Assembly: GCA_023430845.1 (NCBI GenBank)
Contig: JAEYYJ010000166.1
Location: forward strand, 1 to 5,682
Direction: 5' to 3'
From: Pseudomonadota bacterium
GTDB lineage: Bacteria; Pseudomonadota; Alphaproteobacteria; Rhizobiales; Hyphomicrobiaceae
Length of the DNA stretch: 5,682 bases
Below are positions 1-5,421 of the stretch, piece by piece; the stretch's first letter is position 1, and each line of letters starts with the position of its first letter. Position numbers and translations under genes: made by a program. The notes below the pieces were generated by a model. That model worked only from the letters and a program-made list of their open reading frames with translations, was not told the origin of the DNA and did no database searches.

Positions 1-224
1 GGACCGACCCACTTGCCGCTCTCGACGGTGGCGCAACTCTTGCCCGCATCGACTTTGCGCCCGACCTTCTTCGGCGTGAAAGCGACGAGTTGCCCCGCCA
101 TCGCCGTCGCGACCGTCGTCATGCCGACCTTGACGGTGCCGTCACCCTGCTCCTGGAACCAGATGTGATTGTCCACATCATAGAGCAGGTGATCGGGGAG
201 GTTGCAGCCATTCACGACGGGCAT
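1..224 (-). CDS. lbpA: LbpA: GcvH-like lipoate-binding protein of the sHdr pathway, N-terminal half (3' end outside window)
   Basis: Cytoplasmic carrier protein whose lipoyl group is needed for sHdr-dependent sulfur oxidation. Translating the reverse complement from the ATG at 224 gives 74 full residues, open to the window edge: M-P-V-V-N-G-C-N-L-P-D-H-L-L-Y, then H-I-W-F-Q-E-Q-G-D-G-T-V-K-V-G-M-T, and a segment V-A-F-T-P-K-K-V-G ending in C-A-T-V-E-S-G-K-W-V-G. This follows the biotinyl/lipoyl-domain fold of glycine cleavage H protein (H-x-W-F near the start, E-S-x-K at the lipoylation site). The E-S-G-K-W-V-G form is typical of LbpA, where GcvH usually has E-S-V-K-A. The predicted lipoyl lysine is K71. 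Two cysteines (C7, C64) are visible. The start has GGAG at 232-235, 7 nt upstream. The gene follows the 146-aa gene after a 66-nt gap, the widest in the run. The adjoining sHdr genes, not gcvP/gcvT, decide against GcvH. Confidence 0.87.
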   Translation of the reverse strand, partial: MPVVNGCNLPDHLLYDVDNHIWFQEQGDGTVKVGMTTVATAMAGQLVAFTPKKVGRKVDAGKSCATVESGKWVG

Positions 225-231
225 TTCAGGT

Positions 232-235
232 CTCC
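232..235 (-). promoter_or_regulatory. Ribosome-binding site of lbpA
   Basis: GGAG, 7 nt before the ATG at 224, in the 66-nt intergenic gap (225-290). The rest of the gap shows no clear -35/-10 pair and no convincing hairpin followed by a T run, so lbpA is probably read from the same transcript. Confidence 0.65.
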
Positions 236-290
236 GGTAGTGCGCAGAATGTGGCGGCTACTTATGGGCGGCCTCAGGGCGACGCAAATT

Positions 291-731
291 TCAATGTCCA
301 ACAGCACGGAGCGGACGCGAGGAACAGCAGAACTCGCCGAGCCCAGCCACCTCGAGCTTGCCACCGACGAAAAGCATGAGATGACGCGCGATCATGGCCG
401 CGAGCGTGAGGCGGTGCCCCGTATCGGGATGATCCGGTTCGAGCGCAAGAAGATTGTAGTGATACACGAGCTCGCGGCACGTCTCGCGGCAGGCATTGAA
501 GGACGGCTCGCCGCGCGCGCCCTGACGATGCAGCGCGAGCAGCCGAAAACCTTCCTTGCGCGCGTCCGTCGGCGTCTCGCCACGCGCACGTACCCAGGCT
601 TCGAGCACATGCTCACCGATAGCGAGCAGCTCCGCCGCAGCGCGTACCGGCTCCGCCCCGCCATCCACGGCGATCACGTCGATACGTTCCTCGAGACCGG
701 CAAACGCCGGATATGCCGCCTGGCCACTCAT
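291..731 (-). CDS. Small Cys/His-containing conserved-operon protein, function unknown
   Basis: A 146-aa soluble protein that I do not recognise. It starts at an ATG overlapping the methyltransferase stop (ATGA), preceded by a strong GGAGG at 737-741 (5-nt spacer), so it is a real translated gene. The sequence looks mostly helical: A-E-L-L-A-I-G-E-H-V-L-E-A-W (33-46), then a helix with a CX3C pair (C81, C85 in A-C-R-E-T-C-R-E-L-V-Y-H-Y-N). A His-containing segment follows (H91, H101, H106, H117), and the C-terminus carries a vicinal cysteine pair C135-C136 in E-F-C-C-S-S. There is no signal peptide or transmembrane helix. Four cysteines with nearby histidines could bind metal, carry a thiol or persulfide, or form a redox disulfide; none of this is demonstrated. 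It sits immediately before lbpA, which suggests a role with LbpA or sHdr. Confidence 0.75.
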   Translation of the reverse strand: MSGQAAYPAFAGLEERIDVIAVDGGAEPVRAAAELLAIGEHVLEAWVRARGETPTDARKEGFRLLALHRQGARGEPSFNACRETCRELVYHYNLLALEPDHPDTGHRLTLAAMIARHLMLFVGGKLEVAGLGEFCCSSRPLRAVGH

Positions 732-1375
732 GCCGCCCTCCGTGCCGCAACACGCACGACATGCGCCCGACCCTGATGCCGGGAGCCCTCGTCGAGGGGA
801 ACTTCCTCCTCGCGAAGCAGATCGAACGCTGCACCTTCCAGATCCTGCCGCAGGAGCTCGGCCGTGTACAGCATCTCGGGCGGCGGGCCGCCACGACTTC
901 CAGCTTTGCGATTTTCGACATGCTTCGGCGTGAACGCCTCCAGCAGCAGAATGCCGCCCGGCTTCAACGCCGACAACATGCGCGGATGCATGGTCGCGCG
1001 CGCGTGCGGCTCGAAATGCACGAAGATCGCGGCGACGCCATCGAAGGCGGACACCGGCCAGTCCCAGGAGTCCAGATTTGCATTCTGAATGTCGAGGCGG
1101 ACATCGCGCTCGGCTGCCAGCGCCCGCGCCTTGCCGACGCCAACAGCCGAGGCTTCGACGCTCGTCACATCGAAGCCTTGCTCGGCCAGCCAAACACCAT
1201 TGCGGCCCTCGCCATCACCCGGCACGAGAATGCGACCACCCGTCGCGAAGCGATGCACTTCGCTCGTTAGGAATAAATTCGGCGCCGTACCGAAGATGTA
1301 GCCGGTCTCGGCGTACTGGCGGTCCCACTTCGGCCCAGTCACCGTGTCGAGCGGCGATGCGCCATTAGGCGTCAT
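728..1375 (-). CDS. Class I SAM-dependent methyltransferase (TPMT/TehB-like)
   Basis: A 215-aa cytoplasmic methyltransferase that would transfer a methyl group from S-adenosylmethionine. The N-terminal W-D-R-Q-Y-A...F-G-T-A-P-N-L-F-L block (17-36) resembles the entry region of TehB and thiopurine S-methyltransferase-like enzymes, which act on tellurite, selenium or thiol acceptors. Motif I is I-L-V-P-G-D-G-E-G-R-N-G (49-60), with the ribose-binding acidic residue at E74 (S-V-E-A-S). The later strand/loop is F-D-G-V-A-A-I-F-V-H-F at 111-121, and motif III is L-K-P-G-G-I-L-L-L-E-A-F at 137-148. The protein has no cysteine. It starts inside the shdrB2 stop (ATGA) and ends in an ATGA overlap with the next gene, so it is translationally coupled on both sides. 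Given the neighbours, a thiol or sulfide acceptor is attractive, but the acceptor is not determined by sequence; a protein or small-metabolite target is equally possible. Confidence 0.85.
   Translation of the reverse strand: MTPNGASPLDTVTGPKWDRQYAETGYIFGTAPNLFLTSEVHRFATGGRILVPGDGEGRNGVWLAEQGFDVTSVEASAVGVGKARALAAERDVRLDIQNANLDSWDWPVSAFDGVAAIFVHFEPHARATMHPRMLSALKPGGILLLEAFTPKHVENRKAGSRGGPPPEMLYTAELLRQDLEGAAFDLLREEEVPLDEGSRHQGRAHVVRVAARRAA
737..741 (-). promoter_or_regulatory. Strong ribosome-binding site of the 146-aa gene
   Basis: GGAGG, 5 nt before the ATG at 731 and inside the methyltransferase gene. It is the best Shine-Dalgarno match in the window, and it is strong support that this unrecognised small gene is translated. 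Confidence 0.7.
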
Positions 1376-2316
1376 GTCAGGCGCTTCTCGATGATCAGAT
1401 CCATCGAGTCCGAGATATTCGTGTGAATGCCGAGCGCGCGCGGACCGATACCGAGCGCGAGGCCGAGGAGCTGCGTGAAGTAGAGCACCTTCACGTTCGT
1501 CTTCTTGCCGAAGCGCTTCTCCGCACGCACCTGATGCATCTCGAGACCGGTGTGGCAGGTCGGGCATTCGGTCGCTATGACCTCCGCACCGGATGCTTCC
1601 GCGGCCTGGAGGATATTGAGCACGAGCTTGGTCGACGTATCGCTGTCGGAAAGCGTGTGCGCGCCGCCGCAGCATGCCGTCTTGAGCGGAAAGCTCACGT
1701 TCTCGGCGCCAGCTGCTGCCAGAAGATCATCCATGAAGTGCGGCTGGCTGGTCGATTCCGAGCCCGGCCCCTTGTCTTTCTCCGGGAAGATGTGGCGCGG
1801 CCGCACGTACATGCAGCCGTAGTAGTTGGCGATCTTCAGGCCGTCGAGTTTGCCCTTCGTACGCTCGCGCAGCCCCTCCTCGCCGATAGCCTCCTTGAGC
1901 CAGTCGAGCGCGTGGATGGTCTCGGCCTCACCCGGCTTGTAGGCCTTGTGGCCGGCTTTCGCGCTCAGCTTCTCGACGACCTCGACAGATCTCGGATCGT
2001 GCGAGAGATCGTGCTCGGCCTTCTTGAGGTTGTGATAGCAGCCATTGCACGGCGCCATCACGACATCCATGCGGTCCTCGTTGACCGCCTGCGAGAGCAC
2101 GCGCGCGGAGAGATACGTCTGGATCTTGGGATCGACGTTCTTGACTTCCATGGCCCCGCAGCAGTTCCAGTTGGTCACATCCTTGAGACCGAGGCCGAGC
2201 TTCTTCGCAATGGCGCGCGTCGAGACGTCGTAGCCATTGCCCGTACCTTCGAGCGCACAACCCGGATAGTAGCCGACGCTCGCGTACTTCTTCGCCTTGT
2301 CCGTCACATCGACCAT
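1372..2316 (-). CDS. shdrB2: sHdrB2: HdrB-like subunit with two complete CCG domains (non-cubane Fe-S clusters)
   Basis: Predicted catalytic or disulfide-interacting subunit of the sHdr complex. The 314-aa product contains two full CCG (cysteine-rich) domains: C20-X31-C52C53-X36-C90XXC93 (W-N-C-C-G-A, A-P-C-N-G-C) and C168-X46-C215C216-X34-C251XXC254 (A-C-C-G-G-A, T-E-C-P-T-C). In methanogen HdrB two such domains ligate two non-cubane [4Fe-4S] clusters at the heterodisulfide site. With all ten cysteines present, both cluster sites appear intact here. The N-terminal Y-Y-P-G-C motif is typical. The ATG at 2316 has GGAG 7 nt upstream, inside the last shdrC2 codons. A longer frame reaching 2379 would overlap shdrC2 and is rejected. 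The stop overlaps the methyltransferase start (ATGA). It likely meets the lipoyl arm of LbpA, which is inference from the pathway. The alternative B1 identity cannot be excluded without alignment. Confidence 0.9.
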   Translation of the reverse strand: MVDVTDKAKKYASVGYYPGCALEGTGNGYDVSTRAIAKKLGLGLKDVTNWNCCGAMEVKNVDPKIQTYLSARVLSQAVNEDRMDVVMAPCNGCYHNLKKAEHDLSHDPRSVEVVEKLSAKAGHKAYKPGEAETIHALDWLKEAIGEEGLRERTKGKLDGLKIANYYGCMYVRPRHIFPEKDKGPGSESTSQPHFMDDLLAAAGAENVSFPLKTACCGGAHTLSDSDTSTKLVLNILQAAEASGAEVIATECPTCHTGLEMHQVRAEKRFGKKTNVKVLYFTQLLGLALGIGPRALGIHTNISDSMDLIIEKRLT

Positions 2317-2320
2317 GTCG

Positions 2321-3097
2321 TCACTCCGCCGCTTCGCGCAGGGGCGCGCGCGTCTGTTGTGGCCTGCTCTTGCCGTCAATGACGGCCCTGCGCTCGCTCT
2401 CGACCTCGTGGATGTAATCCTCGAGCACGACGCGTGCCTTGTCCCAGCCGCGCGTCTTCGGCTTGAACACCTGCTGCCACGCCATCCTGATTCCCCACTT
2501 CACGGGGAGCCGCTTGCCGATCGCGAACGCAATGGCCGTCAGCCAGTCCTGCATGAGAGGTTGCTTCGTCTTGCGCAGGAAGTTGTGCAGGACTTCGGTG
2601 TCCTCGATGCGACCGCGCTGGACGATCTGATGCGTGAACTCCTCGTCGAAGATGTGCGAGGGCGAAGGCGGCGTGTAGCCCTTCATCGTCAACCAATGCG
2701 CCGTCGCCTTCATCACGCCTTCGGGCTCGACATCGCGCGGGCAGATGTGCGTGCACCTGTGGCACGACACGCACTGCCAGATGATGTCCTTGTCACGGAG
2801 AAGTTCGCTCTCCATGCCCGTACGGATCAGATAGATCCAGTAGCGTGGATTGAAGCGCGGCTCGATCGCGTTCACCGTGCACGCATTGGTGCAGGAGCCG
2901 CATTGCCAGCAACGGTGGATCTTGTCGCCACCAGGCATGGCGGCGATCTCGTCTTCGAGGTTCTCGTTGTAATCCGCGATCACGCGCGACTCGATAAAGG
3001 TCGACCAATGCCCGGAGACATCGATGCCCTCGATGACGAGATTGTCGTGCGTCTTGAGGTCTTCCGGCCGGATGAGCGACTTTTCGTGAATGGGCAT
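2321..3097 (-). CDS. shdrC2: sHdrC2: HdrC-like protein with two [4Fe-4S] cluster motifs
   Basis: Predicted electron-transfer subunit pairing with the CCG-domain HdrB protein encoded just after it. The 258-aa product has two complete CX2CX2CX3C motifs: C63, C66, C69, C73 (C-W-Q-C-G-S-C-T-N-A-C) and C109, C112, C115, C119 followed by Pro (C-V-S-C-H-R-C-T-H-I-C-P). The first motif lacks the proline that usually follows the fourth cysteine (it has C-T-V). A region of about 140 residues follows the clusters. It contains a helical stretch (about 180-240) with no obvious membrane span, so the protein is likely cytoplasmic, unlike membrane-bound relatives in sulfate reducers. The start at 3097 has GAGG overlapping the previous stop, 8 nt upstream. 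The end is 4 nt from the shdrB2 start. The C2 rather than C1 assignment rests on gene order (after shdrH, before lbpA), not on sequence comparison. Confidence 0.88.
   Translation of the reverse strand: MPIHEKSLIRPEDLKTHDNLVIEGIDVSGHWSTFIESRVIADYNENLEDEIAAMPGGDKIHRCWQCGSCTNACTVNAIEPRFNPRYWIYLIRTGMESELLRDKDIIWQCVSCHRCTHICPRDVEPEGVMKATAHWLTMKGYTPPSPSHIFDEEFTHQIVQRGRIEDTEVLHNFLRKTKQPLMQDWLTAIAFAIGKRLPVKWGIRMAWQQVFKPKTRGWDKARVVLEDYIHEVESERRAVIDGKSRPQQTRAPLREAAE
2324..2327 (-). promoter_or_regulatory. Ribosome-binding site of shdrB2
   Basis: GGAG inside the final codons of shdrC2, 7 nt before the ATG at 2316. It fixes the shdrB2 start at the 314-aa version, in preference to a 335-aa reading that would overlap shdrC2. 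Confidence 0.7.
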
Positions 3098-3107
3098 CGG
3101 TCCGGCC

Positions 3108-3965
3108 TCAGTTCAACTGCTTGAGCGCATCGAGCGCATGTGCATCGCCGTCGATCGCCGCACGGCCGCGACGCTTCGCGATCCGATCGAGCCCGAGAAT
3201 GCGGCGCGTATGTTCGAGCGGATCGGCCTCCGCCGAGAAATCCGTCTTCAAATACGCGCCGCCCTGGGCATTGATGTAGTCGCCATAGATCTGCGCTTGC
3301 AGCAGATCCACGTACCAGAGCATGTCGCGGAAAATGCCGTTGTCCGAGAGGAACTGCGACAGCTCCTCGCGCAACACGAGGAAGGTCTCGTGACCGTCCG
3401 GGATGTCGATGACAATGTGATCGACATCGTCGCCCGATGCCGGATCATGCCAGATCTCGCGCAGGACGCCTGTATTTGCGCGCGCGTCCCATACCCAGCG
3501 ATGCATGAGCGGATAGTGCTCAGGATAGACGCCGTGCAGCAACTCCGATGCGAGATCGCGCACGAAGCGGTTGGCCTTGTCGTCGGGGAATGCCTTCACG
3601 AAGGCGGCGATGCGCGCGTCGGCCGTACCGGGCATGTGGGCATCGGCAAGCAGTACTGAAATCGCCTCGCGGACATGGGGCCAGCCCGCCGTATCGATGA
3701 GCCCAGCAATACGACGGCGGACCGTTGCCATGAGGATGACGATATCCTCGAAAGCCTCGCGCTCGATTGCGGCCGCTTTGCCATTGCCTAAACGATCCTG
3801 CATCACGTCCGACTTGAGTTTTACGGCGGCGGCAAATCGCTCGATACCGCCGATCGGCTCGGCGGCGCGGATCAGCGCCTCCAATGCCAGCCGCAGCTTG
3901 GCGCCCGACAGATGCAGCACCGGACGCGGCGTGTTCTTCGACTCCATTTGCTGGCTCGCCGCCAT
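3108..3965 (-). CDS. shdrH: Conserved sHdr-associated protein in the sHdrH position, function unknown
   Basis: A 285-aa soluble protein of unknown function. In characterised sHdr loci a conserved hypothetical gene (sHdrH) sits between shdrA and shdrC2. This gene occupies the same place apart from the OsmC insertion, so I assign it as sHdrH mainly on position. No cysteine occurs anywhere in the sequence, so it cannot bind Fe-S clusters through Cys or carry sulfur as a persulfide. There is no signal peptide or membrane segment. Visible features are a helical N-terminal half with basic runs (R83-R84-R85) and a His/Trp/Tyr-rich block at about 147-173 (Y-P-E-H-Y-P-L-M-H-R-W-V-W-D, later I-W-H-D). 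The C-terminal part is acidic and aromatic, ending in a basic patch (A-K-R-R-G-R). The ATG at 3965 overlaps the osmC stop; an in-frame upstream ATG at 4028 would overlap osmC by 60 nt and adds a low-complexity leader. A scaffold or assembly role is possible. Confidence 0.72.
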   Translation of the reverse strand: MAASQQMESKNTPRPVLHLSGAKLRLALEALIRAAEPIGGIERFAAAVKLKSDVMQDRLGNGKAAAIEREAFEDIVILMATVRRRIAGLIDTAGWPHVREAISVLLADAHMPGTADARIAAFVKAFPDDKANRFVRDLASELLHGVYPEHYPLMHRWVWDARANTGVLREIWHDPASGDDVDHIVIDIPDGHETFLVLREELSQFLSDNGIFRDMLWYVDLLQAQIYGDYINAQGGAYLKTDFSAEADPLEHTRRILGLDRIAKRRGRAAIDGDAHALDALKQLN

Positions 3966-4357
3966 CACACCACCAGTTCGCTTCGCTCGACCGCCATGGG
4001 CTTCGTGAGCGCCTTGTGCACGGGACACGCCGTCGCCACACGCATCAGGCGCTCGCGGATTTCCGGCGTGAGATCAGCCGATCCGAAATCGACGTCATAG
4101 CGCAGCACCGGGGCGTCCGCGCGCGACTGGTCGTACTTCACGCGCACTTCGAGATCGGGCAGCGTCCAGCCGTGACGATCGGCGTACATGCGGATTGTCA
4201 TCGCGGTGCACGTCGCGAGCGACGCCTCGAGCAAAGCGAACGGCTTAAAGCCTGCTTCGCGCCCACCATCCGCAGCGATCGCATCGGCAAGCGCCGCATG
4301 TTTGCCGTCACTGAATTCGACGGCATAGGGCTCGGCTTGGCAGCGCGTGACGATCAT
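3965..4357 (-). CDS. OsmC/Ohr-family protein (predicted thiol-dependent peroxidase or thiol-handling protein)
   Basis: A 130-aa cytoplasmic protein of the OsmC/Ohr superfamily, which typically reduces organic hydroperoxides with a reactive cysteine pair, often as a homodimer. The signature is clear: the helix L-L-E-A-S-L-A-T-C-T places the peroxidatic-type cysteine at C50, and A-C-P-V-H-K-A-L places the second at C111. A third, non-family cysteine is at C6. The length is near the family norm. It starts 9 nt after the shdrA stop with a G-rich ribosome-binding site, and its TGA overlaps the next gene's ATG by one base (TGATG), so it is embedded in the operon. Some family members are lipoyl-dependent: Ohr-type enzymes are known to be reduced by lipoylated proteins. 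This makes its presence in a LbpA-linked operon noteworthy. Whether it removes peroxides, or handles persulfides or lipoyl thiols, is inference. Confidence 0.88.
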   Translation of the reverse strand: MIVTRCQAEPYAVEFSDGKHAALADAIAADGGREAGFKPFALLEASLATCTAMTIRMYADRHGWTLPDLEVRVKYDQSRADAPVLRYDVDFGSADLTPEIRERLMRVATACPVHKALTKPMAVERSELVV

Positions 4358-4366
4358 GGCGCGCCC

Positions 4367-5419
4367 CTACTCCGCCGCTTCGAGAATGCGCCCTTCGGCA
4401 GCCGCGAGCGCCGACAGCGCCGCGCCATTCGCCTGCGCAATGGAGTCGTCGATCGTCTCAGGGCCGATGGCCGCGCCGGCGACGAATACACCCGGCCGCG
4501 AGGTCGCGCCCATGGTGCCGTAAGTATCCTTGCGCGCGATGTAGCCGTGCTTGTGCAGCTCGACGTCGAACACAGCCGAGATCGTCATGTTGTCGACGTT
4601 AGGATCCATGCCGATCGCGTGCACGACCATGTCGAAGGGAATGGTGATCGGCCGCTTCACGAGCGTGTCCTCACCTTTGACGATGAGCTGGCGGCCGTCA
4701 CCCGTCACTTCCGCGATGCGCGCCTTGATGTACTTGACCTTGAACTCCTCCTGGCTGCGCCAGTAATAGTCCGTCTCGTAGTGCCCGAACGTGCGGATAT
4801 CCATGTAGTAGATATAGACGTGACAGTCCGGCAGTTCCTCGCGGATCTCCATGGCGAGGTTGGCCGAGACCGTGCAGCAGATCTTCGAGCACCACTCGCG
4901 GCCGATCTGGCGATCGCGCGACCCGACGCACAGCAGGATCGCGACGCGCTTGGGCTTGCGGCCATCCGACGGACATTTCACGCCTTGGCCGGACGAGATC
5001 ATCTGCTCGACCTGCGTCGTCGTGACGACGTCGGGGAACAGACCGAAGCCCCACTCGGGCTTGTTGATGCTGTCGAAGTGCGTAAAGCCTGTTGTCAGCA
5101 GCGCGGCGCCGACCTCGATCTTGCCGCCGTCGGAGAGCTCGGCGACGAAGTTCCCGGGCGTACCGGAGAACTTCACCACTGTCGTTTCGAGCTTGCGGTT
5201 GACGCTCGGGTTGCTCTCGACGCGGGTGACCATGCTGCCGATCGCATCCTTGGCCCAGCGGCCCGAGGGCACGAGCTTGGCATAGCCGGAGTGGATTGGT
5301 GCGCCGCCGAGGATCGCGGTCTTCTCGACCAGCACGGACGTACGACCAACGCTCGACAATGCATGTGCCGCCGCGAGGCCTGCCGGCCCACCGCCGACAA
5401 TGAGAATGGGCTTGGACAT
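4367..5419 (-). CDS. shdrA: sHdrA: HdrA-like FAD and [4Fe-4S] subunit of the sulfur-oxidizing heterodisulfide reductase-like complex
   Basis: Cytoplasmic flavo-iron-sulfur subunit predicted to be the electron-relay core of the sHdr complex, which oxidises bound sulfane sulfur. The 350-aa product opens with a Rossmann dinucleotide fold (V-G-G-G-P-A-G at residues 8-14, acidic E32 at the end of the second strand). It carries the HdrA cysteine region: C149, C164 in L-C-V-G-S-R-D, then C177, C181, C182 in W-C-S-K-I-C-C. A C-terminal FAD-binding segment (P-G-V-F-V-A-G-A-A, then I-D-D-S-I-A-Q-A) follows at about residues 313-335. Unlike methanogen HdrA there are no extra ferredoxin domains, and the short length fits the sHdr type. 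The ATG at 5419 puts the Rossmann motif at the N-terminus and has GGAG 9 nt upstream; the longer open frame would run into the LysE gene. Downstream is an OsmC gene, not shdrH directly as in typical loci. Confidence 0.9.
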   Translation of the reverse strand: MSKPILIVGGGPAGLAAAHALSSVGRTSVLVEKTAILGGAPIHSGYAKLVPSGRWAKDAIGSMVTRVESNPSVNRKLETTVVKFSGTPGNFVAELSDGGKIEVGAALLTTGFTHFDSINKPEWGFGLFPDVVTTTQVEQMISSGQGVKCPSDGRKPKRVAILLCVGSRDRQIGREWCSKICCTVSANLAMEIREELPDCHVYIYYMDIRTFGHYETDYYWRSQEEFKVKYIKARIAEVTGDGRQLIVKGEDTLVKRPITIPFDMVVHAIGMDPNVDNMTISAVFDVELHKHGYIARKDTYGTMGATSRPGVFVAGAAIGPETIDDSIAQANGAALSALAAAEGRILEAAE

Positions 5420-5421
5420 AC

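Noticed and set aside
1..224. Glycine cleavage system H protein (gcvH)
   Set aside because: The lipoylation context is E-S-G-K-W-V-G and the neighbours are sHdr genes, which fits LbpA better than GcvH.
225..290. Possible promoter or terminator between the 146-aa gene and lbpA
   Set aside because: No stable hairpin with a T run and no convincing -35/-10 pair; only the lbpA Shine-Dalgarno is supported.
90..776. Plus-strand open frame of 228 codons opposite lbpA and the 146-aa gene
   Set aside because: Arg/Ala-rich translation with no motif; the minus strand here carries two genes with good ribosome-binding sites.
1423..2382. Plus-strand open frame of 319 codons opposite shdrB2
   Set aside because: It is rich in Arg, Leu and Val with no recognisable motif, lies antisense to a gene with ten diagnostic cysteines, and is a usual by-product of high GC.
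2297..3124. Plus-strand open frame of 275 codons opposite shdrC2
   Set aside because: It mirrors shdrC2, has no family motif or ribosome-binding site that I can defend, and has biased composition.
3090..3659. Plus-strand open frame of 189 codons opposite shdrH
   Set aside because: It is antisense to shdrH and shows no domain features.
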